NCBI GenBank assembly: GCA_003138815.1
Contig: PLHD01000037.1
Location: 32,515-64,897 of the forward strand
Direction of reading: 5' to 3'
Source of the DNA: Acidimicrobiaceae bacterium
GTDB taxonomy: Bacteria > Actinomycetota > Acidimicrobiia > Acidimicrobiales > RAAP-2
Length of the DNA stretch: 32,383 nucleotides
The notes below the pieces were generated by a model. It did no database searches. It was not told the origin of the DNA and saw nothing but the letters and a program-made list of their open reading frames with translations. Positions 1-9,248 of this stretch are shown here, in pieces (the first letter of the stretch is position 1; every line of letters starts with the position of its first letter). Position numbers and translations under genes: made by a program.

Positions 1-1638
1 CTCGGCCTTGATGCGGCGAATGGCCTCGATCGTCTCGATGCCGTCGCGGCGCGACTCGACCATGCCGGTCGAGAGGGGCAGCGCGAGCGGGTCGATGAAG
101 ACGTCGTGGGCGTCGAGCCCGTAGCGGGTCACCGCGAGGTCGGTGATGGCCCGCGCGGCGCGGACCTTCCACTCGGCGGTGCGGGCCTGGCCCTCCTCGT
201 CGATGCAGGTGGCGACGACCGCTGCGCCGAACTCGGCGGCGAGCGAGAGGAATCCGTCGAGACGGGTGCCGGGACCGTCACCCTCCTCGAGGTTCACCGA
301 GTTCAAGATGGCCTTGCCGCCGAGCCAGGTCAGGGCCTGGCGCGCGACGGGGATCTCGGTCGTGTCGACCATGATCGGCACCGACGACTGCGTGGCGAGG
401 CGGCTCATTACCTCGTTCATGTCGCCCACGCCGTCGGCGCCCGTGTAGTCCACGCAGACGTCCAGGATGTGCGCGCCCTCCTTGACCTGGTCGCGGCCGA
501 TTCCCACGCAGGTGTCCCAGTCGCCGTCGAGCATGGCCTGGCGGAACTTCTTGGATCCGTTGGCGTTGGTGCGCTCGCCCACGAGCAGTACCGAACGGTC
601 CTGGTCGTAGGTGGTAGCGGCGTAGATCGACGCGACGGCCGGCTCGAGGACGGGGCGGCGCGGGGCCGCGGTGAGGGGACGCACCGTCTCGACCACCCGC
701 GCGAGGTGCTCGGGTAGGGTCCCGCAGCATCCACCGACGACCTGGAGGCCGTATTCGGTGACGAACTTCGACAGGTGCTCGGCCAGGTCGTCGGGCGTGA
801 GGTCGTAGTGCATCTTGCCGTCGACCACGCTCGGCAGCCCCGCGTTGGGCAGGCAGGCGACCGGCATCGGGGCGCTCTCGCTGAGCTGGCGCAGCGGCTC
901 GTACATCTCGACGGGTCCGGTCGCGCAGTTGAGCCCGATGACGTCGATGCCGAGCGGGGCGAGGGACGTGATCGCCGCGCCGATCTCGGTGCCGGGCAGC
1001 ATCCGTCCGGTCATCTCGATGGTCACCTGGGCTTGGATCGGTACGATGCGGCCGTGGCGGGCCATTGCCCGATGGCACGCCGCGATGGCGGCCTTGCCCG
1101 ACAGCAGGTCGAACATGGTCTCGACGATCAGGAGGTCGACGCCGCCCTCGAGCAGCCCGTAGGCGAGCTCCTCGTAGCTGGCCGACAGGTCGTCGTAGGA
1201 GATCTGGCCGAGCGTGGGAAACTTGGTGCCCGGTCCCATGGAGCCCGCGACGAACCTGGGTGACCCGGCGCTCGCGTAGCTGTCGGCGACCCGTCGTGCG
1301 ATCTGGGCCGAAGCGAGGGCGAGCTCGTGGGCGCGCTCGGCGATCCCGTACTCGGCGAGCACCACGCTGAACGATCCGAACGAGTCGGTCTCGATGGCGT
1401 CGACGCCCACGTCGAGGAAGGAGCGGTGGAGCCGCTCGATTGCCGCGGGCTTGGTGACCACGAGAATCTCGTTGCAGCCCTCGAAACTGACTCCCCCGAA
1501 GTCGTCGGCGCTGAGGTCCTGGAGCTGGAGGTTCGTGCCGGTTGCCCCGTCATAGATGAGAACCCGCTGGCCGAGGGCCGCGAGATAGGGGTCCTCGGCG
1601 CCCGGACGGGCGAAGGGAGGGCGGGCGGAGGACTCCAT
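1..1638 (-). CDS. metH: Cobalamin-dependent methionine synthase, N-terminal part (runs off left edge)
   Basis: The visible 546 codons, reading leftwards from ATG at 1638 to the window edge with no stop, hold the homocysteine S-methyltransferase domain (about residues 20-320) and the start of the pterin-binding domain (from about residue 340, beginning LLVGERTNANGSKKF). Cys238 in GLNCATGP and the pair Cys304-Cys305 in GGCCGT are the expected zinc ligands; E. coli MetH has 247, 310 and 311. The enzyme transfers a methyl group from methyltetrahydrofolate to homocysteine through methylcobalamin in the cytosol. The cobalamin and reactivation domains must lie outside the window. The gene diverges from a cobalamin adenosyltransferase across 47 bp, too short for a cobalamin riboswitch. 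A TAGCCT hexamer 9 nt before the ATG suggests a leaderless transcript. Confidence 0.96.
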   Translation of the reverse strand, partial: MESSARPPFARPGAEDPYLAALGQRVLIYDGATGTNLQLQDLSADDFGGVSFEGCNEILVVTKPAAIERLHRSFLDVGVDAIETDSFGSFSVVLAEYGIAERAHELALASAQIARRVADSYASAGSPRFVAGSMGPGTKFPTLGQISYDDLSASYEELAYGLLEGGVDLLIVETMFDLLSGKAAIAACHRAMARHGRIVPIQAQVTIEMTGRMLPGTEIGAAITSLAPLGIDVIGLNCATGPVEMYEPLRQLSESAPMPVACLPNAGLPSVVDGKMHYDLTPDDLAEHLSKFVTEYGLQVVGGCCGTLPEHLARVVETVRPLTAAPRRPVLEPAVASIYAATTYDQDRSVLLVGERTNANGSKKFRQAMLDGDWDTCVGIGRDQVKEGAHILDVCVDYTGADGVGDMNEVMSRLATQSSVPIMVDTTEIPVARQALTWLGGKAILNSVNLEEGDGPGTRLDGFLSLAAEFGAAVVATCIDEEGQARTAEWKVRAARAITDLAVTRYGLDAHDVFIDPLALPLSTGMVESRRDGIETIEAIRRIKAE

Positions 1639-1647
1639 GGCGTAGTC

Positions 1648-1653
1648 AGGCTA
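1648..1653 (-). promoter_or_regulatory. -10 element of metH (probable leaderless transcript)
   Basis: TAGCCT on the minus strand, 9 nt before the ATG. It fits the actinobacterial TAnnnT -10 consensus and would place the transcription start at or next to the start codon. No clear -35 was seen. Confidence 0.5.
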
Positions 1654-1673
1654 CCCGCGCGCGCGGCGTTCAC

Positions 1674-1679
1674 TACGCT
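1674..1679 (+). promoter_or_regulatory. -10 element of the adenosyltransferase gene (probable leaderless transcript)
   Basis: TACGCT, 6 nt before the GTG at 1686. There is no Shine-Dalgarno sequence in between, so the mRNA probably begins at the start codon. Confidence 0.5.
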
Positions 1680-1685
1680 GAGCGT

Positions 1686-2225
1686 GTGAAGATTTACACG
1701 CGCAACGGCGACGACGGCACGACCGGGCTCTACTTCGGAGGCCGCATCGCCAAGAGCTCGGACCCCATCGAGGTGAACGGCGCGGTCGACGAGGCTCAGG
1801 CGATGCTCGGATGGGCCCGGTCGCTGAGCGAGCCGTCGAGCCGCCTGAACGAGCTGCTGATCACGCTCGAGCGCGACCTGTGGATCTTGATGGCCGAGGT
1901 CGCCACGTTGCCGAAGAACCGCCACAAGTTGATGGCCGGGCAGTCGCTCGTGACCACCGAGATGGTCACGCGCCTCGAGGACGAGATTGACTCGCTCTCC
2001 GAGGAGACCCCGATGCCCAAGGAGTTCGTGGTTCCCGGTGAGAATGCGCTCGCCGCGTCGCTCGACGTGGCCAGGACCGTCGTTCGCCGCGCCGAGCGGA
2101 TCGCCGTCGGCTACCCGCTCGAGGACTCGTTCGTCGTGGCCTACCTGAACCGCCTGAGCGACCTCGTCTGGACAATGGCCCGATGGGCCGAAGGACCCAC
2201 CCACCGCACCGCGCGCACGCGATGA
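1686..2225 (+). CDS. pduO: Cob(I)alamin adenosyltransferase, PduO type
   Basis: A 179-residue protein of the PduO-type ATP:corrinoid adenosyltransferase family, which transfers the 5'-deoxyadenosyl group of ATP to cob(I)alamin. The N-terminal nucleotide-binding signature is present (YTRNGDDGTTGLYFGG, residues 4-19), as is the VVRRAER motif around residue 138. Length and the two motifs match the family. GTG at 1686 is chosen because the family signature begins within five residues and a TACGCT -10 lies 6 nt upstream. pepA follows after 15 nt, probably in the same transcript. The product, adenosylcobalamin, is the cofactor of the mutase encoded at 6218, while divergent metH uses methylcobalamin. 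The function is firm; which PduO paralogue it corresponds to is not. Confidence 0.93.
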   Translation: MKIYTRNGDDGTTGLYFGGRIAKSSDPIEVNGAVDEAQAMLGWARSLSEPSSRLNELLITLERDLWILMAEVATLPKNRHKLMAGQSLVTTEMVTRLEDEIDSLSEETPMPKEFVVPGENALAASLDVARTVVRRAERIAVGYPLEDSFVVAYLNRLSDLVWTMARWAEGPTHRTARTR

Positions 2226-2240
2226 CAAGATAGGAAACGC

Positions 2241-3746
2241 ATGTCAGTCTCCGCCCGAATCTCGACGCCTCACGAGAGTGCCGCCCAGGCGACGCTCTGC
2301 GTCCCGGTCACCTTCGACAACGGCGAGGCCTTTCTGGCCGAGTCGGTGCCCGTCGCGCTCGCTGGCCAGTCACTGGCCCGGTCGTTCTCCAAGGAGTGGT
2401 GCACGGCCCAGGGGCTCAAGGAGGAGCCGGGCAGCACCGCGGTGATCCGTCCGTTCGAAGGATCGACGATTGTCATCGTGAGCCTGGGCGCGACCTACAA
2501 CAACCCCGAGCACTACCGGCTCGCCGGCGCCGCGGCGCTGCGGGCGGCCAACGGTTCCAACGTGGCCTTCTTCCTGCCCACCAGCGGCATCGAGGAGCCG
2601 GGCGCCGCCGCCCAGGCGCTGGTCGAGGGCGCCCTGCTCTCGAGCTACCGCTACAAGACCACCGACGCCGACGCCACGTTCGATGTCGTTCCGCTCGGGC
2701 TGCCGCTGCCTTCGGTGGAGACCCACGACGAGGTGAGCGAGGGCGTGCGCCGCGGCGAGATCGTGGCCAACGCCGTCAACTGGGCCAAGCATCTCATCGA
2801 CTCGCCGCCTGGCGCCATGGCGCCCAAGCAACTCGCCAAGACCGTCGCGAAGCGACTCGAGAACGACCCCGAGGTCACCGTGGAGGTGTGGACGGAGTCG
2901 CGGATCAAGGAGGAGCGGCTCGGCGGTCTGCTCGGGGTCGGCATCGGCTCGGCCGAGCCAACGCGCCTCGTCTACGCGTCGTACCGGCCGAAGGGCGCCA
3001 ACCTGGCCCACGTGGTGCTCGTGGGCAAGGGCGTGACCTTCGACTCGGGAGGGCTTTCGCTGAAGACCGGCGCGGGCATGATGACGATGAAGACCGACAT
3101 GTCCGGGGCCGCAGTGGTGATGACGGCGCTGTCGATCGCCAGCCGCCTCGGCCTCGCCGTGCACGTGAGCGCGATCGCGCCGATGGCCGAGAACCTGCCC
3201 GGCGAGGAGGCCACCAAGCCCGGCGACGTGCTCACGATCCGCAACGGCATGACGATCGAGGTCCTCAATACCGACGCCGAGGGCCGGCTCATCCTCGCCG
3301 ACGGCCTGTGCCTGGCCGTCGAGGCGAACCCCGACGCGATCGTCGACGTCGCCACGCTCACCGGCGCCCAGGTCGTGGCTCTCGGCGATGAAGTGGGCGC
3401 GATGTACGCCACGACCGACGAACTCGCTGACTACTTCGCGACGGCGAGCGCGCGCAGCGGCGAGCTTCTCTGGCGCATGCCACTGGTGGCGAGCTACGAG
3501 TCTCACATCGAGTCCGACGTCGCGGACATGAAGAACATCGGAAAGACCGGTCAGGCAGGTTCGGTGTCGGCGGCGCTGCTGCTCCAGCACTTCACCGACG
3601 GGCGTCCCTGGGTGCACCTCGACATCGCCGGCCCGGGCCGCGCCGAGTCCGGCCGCGGCTACGTCACCAAGGGAGCCACGGCCTTCGGCGCACGCACGAT
3701 CGTCGAGTTCCTCTCGGCGGTGGCCGCGGCCACCGAGACGAGCTAG
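2241..3746 (+). CDS. pepA: Leucyl aminopeptidase, M17 family
   Basis: A 501-residue cytosolic M17 metallopeptidase that removes N-terminal residues from peptides. The catalytic C-terminal half is intact: a metal/catalytic-lysine segment VGKGVTFDSGG near residue 260, KTDMSGAA shortly after, and the family signature NTDAEGRL at residues 343-350. The N-terminal non-catalytic domain occupies about residues 1-170. The ATG at 2241 has AGGAAA (2233-2238) in front. It lies 15 nt after the adenosyltransferase and probably shares its promoter. It meets the next gene tail to tail, with the two stop codons overlapping (TAG at 3744-3746 against TAG on the other strand at 3743-3745). Confidence 0.95.
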   Translation: MSVSARISTPHESAAQATLCVPVTFDNGEAFLAESVPVALAGQSLARSFSKEWCTAQGLKEEPGSTAVIRPFEGSTIVIVSLGATYNNPEHYRLAGAAALRAANGSNVAFFLPTSGIEEPGAAAQALVEGALLSSYRYKTTDADATFDVVPLGLPLPSVETHDEVSEGVRRGEIVANAVNWAKHLIDSPPGAMAPKQLAKTVAKRLENDPEVTVEVWTESRIKEERLGGLLGVGIGSAEPTRLVYASYRPKGANLAHVVLVGKGVTFDSGGLSLKTGAGMMTMKTDMSGAAVVMTALSIASRLGLAVHVSAIAPMAENLPGEEATKPGDVLTIRNGMTIEVLNTDAEGRLILADGLCLAVEANPDAIVDVATLTGAQVVALGDEVGAMYATTDELADYFATASARSGELLWRMPLVASYESHIESDVADMKNIGKTGQAGSVSAALLLQHFTDGRPWVHLDIAGPGRAESGRGYVTKGATAFGARTIVEFLSAVAAATETS

Positions 3747-4339
3747 CCGCGGACGCGCCTTACGCGCGCAGACCGGCTGGGGACGTCGCGGCCCAGCGAC
3801 GGCGACGCAGCGTCCTGTCCGTCGCCGTGGCCGAGGAGGACGGTGGCGAAGAGTTCCTCGTCGTCGATTCGAGCCCAGGCGAGCACAGCGGCGTCGTTTC
3901 GGAAGTTGCCCCAGATCGTGGCCTGCCAGCCGCCCTCTTCGAGCAGCAGCAGCAGCGCCATGGTCGCCATCGCGGCGTCGGCGTGCCAGTAGGGAACCGG
4001 CCAGGCGGAGGGCTCCTCGAGGCCCGAGCGGGCCTTGTCGCCCTGCGCGTACCGCTCCAGGTAGTCGCCGGGGCGCGACGTGACCAGCACGGCCCCGCCG
4101 GCTCGAGCCAGCCCGGGCGCCCGCCTCGACGAGGCGCGCCACCGCTCGTCGGTCGACACCTGGAAGAACTCTCCCATCAGTTCGCGCCCCAGCGTGTACA
4201 TCCGCACGCCGGCGCTGTTGCCGGCCGTCGGAGACCAGAGCGCGTCGGCGCACCGCTCGTCGAGCCAGTCCTGGTCCACGGGTGTCGCGTCGAAGGACCT
4301 GACCATGCGCCGCCGGGCCAGCAATTCGCGAAGTTCCAC
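3743..4339 (-). CDS. Nitroreductase-family protein
   Basis: A 198-residue protein with the nitroreductase (FMN-dependent oxidoreductase) pattern. It has an N-terminal RRRMVRSF motif (residues 9-16) that usually contacts the FMN phosphate, then SPTAGNSAGVRMY around residue 40, and a helical core with a hydrophobic ALLLLLEEGGWQATIWGNF segment near residue 130. The substrate cannot be told from sequence. Translation starts at GTG 4339, with TAGACC 6 nt upstream as an imperfect -10. It diverges from the moeB-like gene and converges on pepA. Near its 3' end lies a perfect 9-bp inverted repeat, ACGGCGACG (3799-3807) and CGTCGCCGT (3820-3828), which could help terminate transcription from either side but also simply encodes protein. 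Confidence 0.82.
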   Translation of the reverse strand: MELRELLARRRMVRSFDATPVDQDWLDERCADALWSPTAGNSAGVRMYTLGRELMGEFFQVSTDERWRASSRRAPGLARAGGAVLVTSRPGDYLERYAQGDKARSGLEEPSAWPVPYWHADAAMATMALLLLLEEGGWQATIWGNFRNDAAVLAWARIDDEELFATVLLGHGDGQDAASPSLGRDVPSRSARVRRVRG

Positions 4340-4385
4340 GCGACGGGTCTAGCAGGTGGGGTGAAGTGGATGGCGGGTCGACCGG

Positions 4386-4391
4386 TAGGAT
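4386..4391 (+). promoter_or_regulatory. -10 element of the rhodanese-MoeB gene
   Basis: TAGGAT, followed by a strong ribosome binding site GAGAAGGAG at 4401-4409 and GTG at 4416. Unlike many promoters in this window it gives a normal leader of roughly 18 nt. Confidence 0.5.
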
Positions 4392-4415
4392 TCGCCTACT
4401 GAGAAGGAGCGACTC

Positions 4416-5579
4416 GTGTCATCACCCAGAGAACTACTGAATGCGGCCAAGGCCGAGATCCGCGAGATCGAGCCCGCCGAGGTTGCCACACGCCTCGATC
4501 ACTACCAGGTCCTGGACGTGCGCGAGCCCGACGAGTATGACCAGGGCGCGGTGCCCGGCGCGGTCCACGTGGCGCGCGGCAACCTGGAGTTCTCCGTTGA
4601 GGGCCGTCTGCCGGACAAGAACGCGCCGATAGCCGTCTACTGCGCCGGGGGCGTCCGGTCGGCCTTCGCCACCAAGACCCTCCAGGAACTCGGCTACACC
4701 GACGTGGTGTCGGTCATCGGAGGATTCAACAAGTGGAAGGACGAGGGGCTGGTCTGGACCACTCCTCGGGTGATGACGGCCGATCAGCGGATCCGCTACC
4801 ACCGCCACCTCCTGCTTCCCGAGGTGGGCGAGGCCGGCCAGTTGAAGCTCCTCGACGCCAAGGTCCTGCTGCTCGGAGCCGGGGGGCTCGGCTCGCCCGC
4901 CGGGCTCTACCTCGCCGCGGCGGGCGTGGGCACCATAGGGATCATCGACATGGACGTCGTGGACTCCTCGAATATCCAGCGCCAGATCATGCACAACCTC
5001 GAGCGCGTGGGCATGCGCAAGGTCGACAGCGCGCGAAAGACCCTCGAGGCGTTGAATCCCGACCTCAAGGTCATCACCTACGACACGCGCCTCGGCGCGG
5101 ACAACGTGCTGGACATCTTCGACGGCTACGACGTCATTGTCGACGGCACGGACAACTTCCCGACGCGCTACCTCGTCAACGACGCGGCGCTGCTGAAGAG
5201 GATTCCGGTCGTGCACGGATCGATCTTCCGCTTCGAGGGCCAGATCACCGTCTTCAACCCGTACGTCGGTCCCTGCTACCGCTGCATGATTCCCGAGCCG
5301 CCGCCCGCGGAGTTGGCGCCGAGCTGCGCCGAAGCCGGCGTGCTCGGCGTGCTGCCCGGGATCGTCGGCTCCATCCAAGCCGTCGAGGCCATCAAGTTAC
5401 TGCTGCTACTCGGCGACCCACTCGTCGGACGGCTGATGACCTACGACGCGCTCGACCAGTCGTTTCGAACCTTCAAGGTCCGCCGGGACCCGACGTGCCC
5501 CGCGTGCGGCGACGACGCCGGCGAGATCGTGATCGCCGAGTACGACGACCTCTGCATGCCCCACCCGGTGCGCGTCTAG
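4416..5579 (+). CDS. moeB: Rhodanese-MoeB/ThiF fusion: sulfur-carrier adenylyltransferase
   Basis: A 387-residue E1-like enzyme. Residues about 18-115 are a rhodanese domain with Cys76 in the loop YCAGGVRS, the persulfide-carrying position. Residues 120-387 are a ThiF/MoeB domain with the ATP-binding GAGGLGS at 154-160, the NIQRQ region, and zinc cysteine pairs CYRC and CPAC. Such enzymes adenylate the C-terminal glycine of MoaD/ThiS/CysO-like carriers and then hand on sulfur. In the usual actinobacterial MoeZ the rhodanese domain is C-terminal; here it is N-terminal, so the order is reversed. No carrier protein is encoded next to it, so whether it serves molybdopterin, thiamine or cysteine synthesis is open; a MoaC-like gene lies 20 kb away. 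GTG 4416 follows GAGAAGGAG by 6 nt. It abuts the RDD gene end to end with no gap. Confidence 0.9.
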   Translation: MSSPRELLNAAKAEIREIEPAEVATRLDHYQVLDVREPDEYDQGAVPGAVHVARGNLEFSVEGRLPDKNAPIAVYCAGGVRSAFATKTLQELGYTDVVSVIGGFNKWKDEGLVWTTPRVMTADQRIRYHRHLLLPEVGEAGQLKLLDAKVLLLGAGGLGSPAGLYLAAAGVGTIGIIDMDVVDSSNIQRQIMHNLERVGMRKVDSARKTLEALNPDLKVITYDTRLGADNVLDIFDGYDVIVDGTDNFPTRYLVNDAALLKRIPVVHGSIFRFEGQITVFNPYVGPCYRCMIPEPPPAELAPSCAEAGVLGVLPGIVGSIQAVEAIKLLLLLGDPLVGRLMTYDALDQSFRTFKVRRDPTCPACGDDAGEIVIAEYDDLCMPHPVRV

Positions 5580-6119
5580 CTAGATCTGGACCTTCGTCAC
5601 GATCGTGCCGGCCAGCTTGTCGTGCAGGGTCTGCTTACGAGGATTGACGAGCGGGTAGAGGTAGTCGATGGCCGCGACGACGCCGACGAGACCGATCACG
5701 AGCGAGCTTCCCGAGAACTCGAAGAGGCTGTAGGCGGCGAGAGGGGTCCAGCGTCGAATTGCCTGGCGGTTGGTCAGGGCCTGGCCGGTCAGGGCGTCGC
5801 GAACCCGCGAGCCCGCCACCCGGTTCCCGATGGTCTGGCCGTGCGGCGACGCCAGCAGATTGACCATGTAGACGCCTTGGACGGCGATCGCCGCCAGGGC
5901 TCCCACGACGCTTCCGGCGACGTCGCCGACAATCGTGTAGACGACCAGCGTGGGAATGAACAGGATGAGGTTGTCGACCACCGTCGCCCCGACGCGCCGC
6001 CACCAGCCCGCCAGGTCGCTCGAGGCCCGCGAGTCATCGCCGAAAGTCGTGGGGGCCGACGCGCCGCACACCGCGCATTGCGGGCCGCTCACTTGGGTGC
6101 CGCAGTTCGAACAGTACAT
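5580..6119 (-). CDS. Zinc-ribbon RDD-family membrane protein
   Basis: A 179-residue protein that starts with a small zinc ribbon (Cys3, Cys6, Cys15 and Cys18 in MYCSNCG and CAVCG). An RDD domain follows, beginning GWWRRVGATVVDNLILFIP. Three hydrophobic segments can be read at about residues 45-68, 72-90 and 140-165, so it should sit in the cytoplasmic membrane with the zinc ribbon inside. The RDD family has no single agreed function; some members are linked to ion transport. Its stop codon begins on the base after the moeB stop. It diverges from the mutase gene across about 98 bp. No clear Shine-Dalgarno precedes the ATG. Confidence 0.85.
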   Translation of the reverse strand: MYCSNCGTQVSGPQCAVCGASAPTTFGDDSRASSDLAGWWRRVGATVVDNLILFIPTLVVYTIVGDVAGSVVGALAAIAVQGVYMVNLLASPHGQTIGNRVAGSRVRDALTGQALTNRQAIRRWTPLAAYSLFEFSGSSLVIGLVGVVAAIDYLYPLVNPRKQTLHDKLAGTIVTKVQI

Positions 6120-6204
6120 TCGTACATCTTTGCCGAGCGGGGGGGCCTTAGCGAACGCCGCACCGGGCGCGCGAATAGTGGCGATTGGCCCTCGGCGATG
6201 CGCC

Positions 6205-6210
6205 TAACCT
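6205..6210 (+). promoter_or_regulatory. -10 element of the mutase gene (probable leaderless transcript)
   Basis: TAACCT, 7 nt before GTG 6218. It decides the start of the mutase: the in-frame TTG at 6185 lies upstream of this hexamer and so would not be on the transcript. Confidence 0.5.
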
Positions 6211-6217
6211 TGCACAC

Positions 6218-7794
<1,577 letters not shown>

Positions 7795-7798
<4 letters not shown>

Positions 7799-8088
7799 CG
7801 CTCGACGGGGTCGTGGAAGTGCGTGACGACCGGAGCGTTGACGTAGAAGGGGTGAGTGAGCGCGCGCCACTGTGTGAACGGCGTGGTCTCGCGAAACGCC
7901 ATATGGGCTTCGACCGACGACCAGCGCACGAGCAGAAGGTACACCGAAGCGTCCTCCTCCTGGCGGCGCACCTCGGCGCCGTGGCAGCCGGGTGCCGACT
8001 CGATTATCGGCAGGGCGCTCGCCACGGACGCCTCGAACTCGGCCTCGCGTCCGGGGATTATGACCAGCAGCGCGTGCTCGAGCATCAT
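7795..8088 (-). CDS. Small ABM-domain (antibiotic biosynthesis monooxygenase-like) protein
   Basis: A 97-residue protein, [20 protein letters not shown] onwards, with the pattern of a dimeric alpha-beta ABM domain: an N-terminal strand, a helix with [16 protein letters not shown], an HGAEV strand, then [17 protein letters not shown] and a C-terminal TPFTQWR region. Family members range from quinol monooxygenases to heme-degrading enzymes and many of unknown role, so no reaction is assigned. Its ATG at 8088 overlaps the stop of the upstream amidohydrolase as ATGA (8085-8088), so it is the third gene of a coupled operon with the carboxylase and amidohydrolase. Its 3' end overlaps the stop codon of the convergent mutase by 4 bp. 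Confidence 0.8.
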
Positions 8089-9248
8089 CGCCGGGCCACC
8101 AGACGTGAGCGCAGGACCGGGTCCTGGGCGACACCGATCGCGGTGCGGGCGAGGGCGAGCGCTCCGTCGAGCACGGCTCGGTCGGCGTCGCTCGTGATGC
8201 ACGCCGCGGTGAACTCTGGCTGGTGGTTGACCGCTCCGTTGGTGGGGATGCCCAGCAGCGGATGGATCGACGGCACCACGAGTGAGACGTTCGCCATGTC
8301 CGTCGAGATGGTCGGCCTGGGCGTGCCCTCGTCGTCGAGCGTGAAGGTCCTTCCGAGCGCCTCGGCGGCGATGCGGTAGTGGGCGAGGATGTCGCGGTCG
8401 GTCTCCATGTGCGAGAACGCGCTGCCCAGCTCCTCGATCTGGAGCCGGGCGCCGGTCGCGACCGCGCCGGCCCGGAAGCAGGCGTCGATGCGACCCCGCA
8501 GTTCCCCCAGACGCTCGCTCGAGACCGACCGGGCCATATAGCGCCCGATCGCCAGGCTGGGGACGATGTTCGCCGCCGATCCGCCCTCGGCGACGATGCC
8601 GTGGACCTGGTCGCCGGGACGCAGCTGCTGGCGCAACAGGGCGATCGCCACCTGGGAGATGGTGAGCGCGTCGAGGGCATTGATACCCTCCCACGGAGCG
8701 GCCGACGCGTGGGCGTCCTTGCCGCGAAACGTCGCGTCGAAGTGGTCGACGGCCAGGCACGTCGCCTCGAGCCGGTCGTCGGGCCAGGGATGGATCATCA
8801 TGGCCGCGTGCACGCCGTCGAAGCACCCCGCGTTGATCAGGTCGATCTTGCCCCCGCCGCCCTCCTCGGAAGGCGTGCCGAGGAGGGTGACCGTGAGGTC
8901 GAGTTCGTCCGCCACGCTCGCCAGGCCGATGGCCGCGCCCAGAGACGAGGCGGCGATGATGTTGTGGCCGCAGGCGTGGCCGACGTCGGGCAGCGCGTCG
9001 TACTCGGCGCAGAACACGATGTGCAGGGTGCCCGAACCGAGGGTCGCCCGAAATGCGGTGGGCAGCGAGGCGATTCCCCGTTCGACGTCGAACCCCGCCT
9101 GCTCGGCGGCGTGGGCCACGGCTTCGGAGCTGGCGAACTCCTCGTAGCCCAGCTCGGGGTGGGAGTGGACGTAGTGGCTGAGCTCGATCAGCGACGCGCT
9201 CGCGGCCTCGACGGCGCTCGTCGCGGTGGCGGTGGCGGTGACGCTCAT
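8085..9248 (-). CDS. M20-family amidohydrolase/aminoacylase
   Basis: A 387-residue metal-dependent amidohydrolase of the M20D group (AbgB/PM20D2-like). The metal-binding motif GHACGHN is at residues 90-96 and the catalytic glutamate pair follows in TPSEEGGGGK (128-129). The dimerisation domain begins near GKDAHASAAPWEGINAL (about residue 180), and a late histidine lies in NHQPEF. Such enzymes hydrolyse amide bonds of N-acyl or dipeptide substrates; the substrate here is unknown. There is no signal peptide, so it should be cytosolic. The ATG overlaps the carboxylase stop codon by 4 bp (9245-9248), and the ABM gene overlaps its own stop in the same way, so the three genes are translationally coupled. 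Confidence 0.88.
   Translation of the reverse strand: MSVTATATATSAVEAASASLIELSHYVHSHPELGYEEFASSEAVAHAAEQAGFDVERGIASLPTAFRATLGSGTLHIVFCAEYDALPDVGHACGHNIIAASSLGAAIGLASVADELDLTVTLLGTPSEEGGGGKIDLINAGCFDGVHAAMMIHPWPDDRLEATCLAVDHFDATFRGKDAHASAAPWEGINALDALTISQVAIALLRQQLRPGDQVHGIVAEGGSAANIVPSLAIGRYMARSVSSERLGELRGRIDACFRAGAVATGARLQIEELGSAFSHMETDRDILAHYRIAAEALGRTFTLDDEGTPRPTISTDMANVSLVVPSIHPLLGIPTNGAVNHQPEFTAACITSDADRAVLDGALALARTAIGVAQDPVLRSRLVARR

Noticed and set aside
1639-1685. Cobalamin riboswitch between metH and the adenosyltransferase gene
   Set aside because: Both genes use or make cobalamin forms, but only 47 bp separate the two start codons, far too little for the riboswitch, and no B12-box sequence is present.
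2370-4253. Long antisense frames opposite pepA, the mutase, secA and other genes
   Set aside because: High GC content at third codon positions opens long frames on the opposite strand. These have arginine/alanine-rich low-complexity translations and no domains, while the sense frame encodes a recognisable enzyme.
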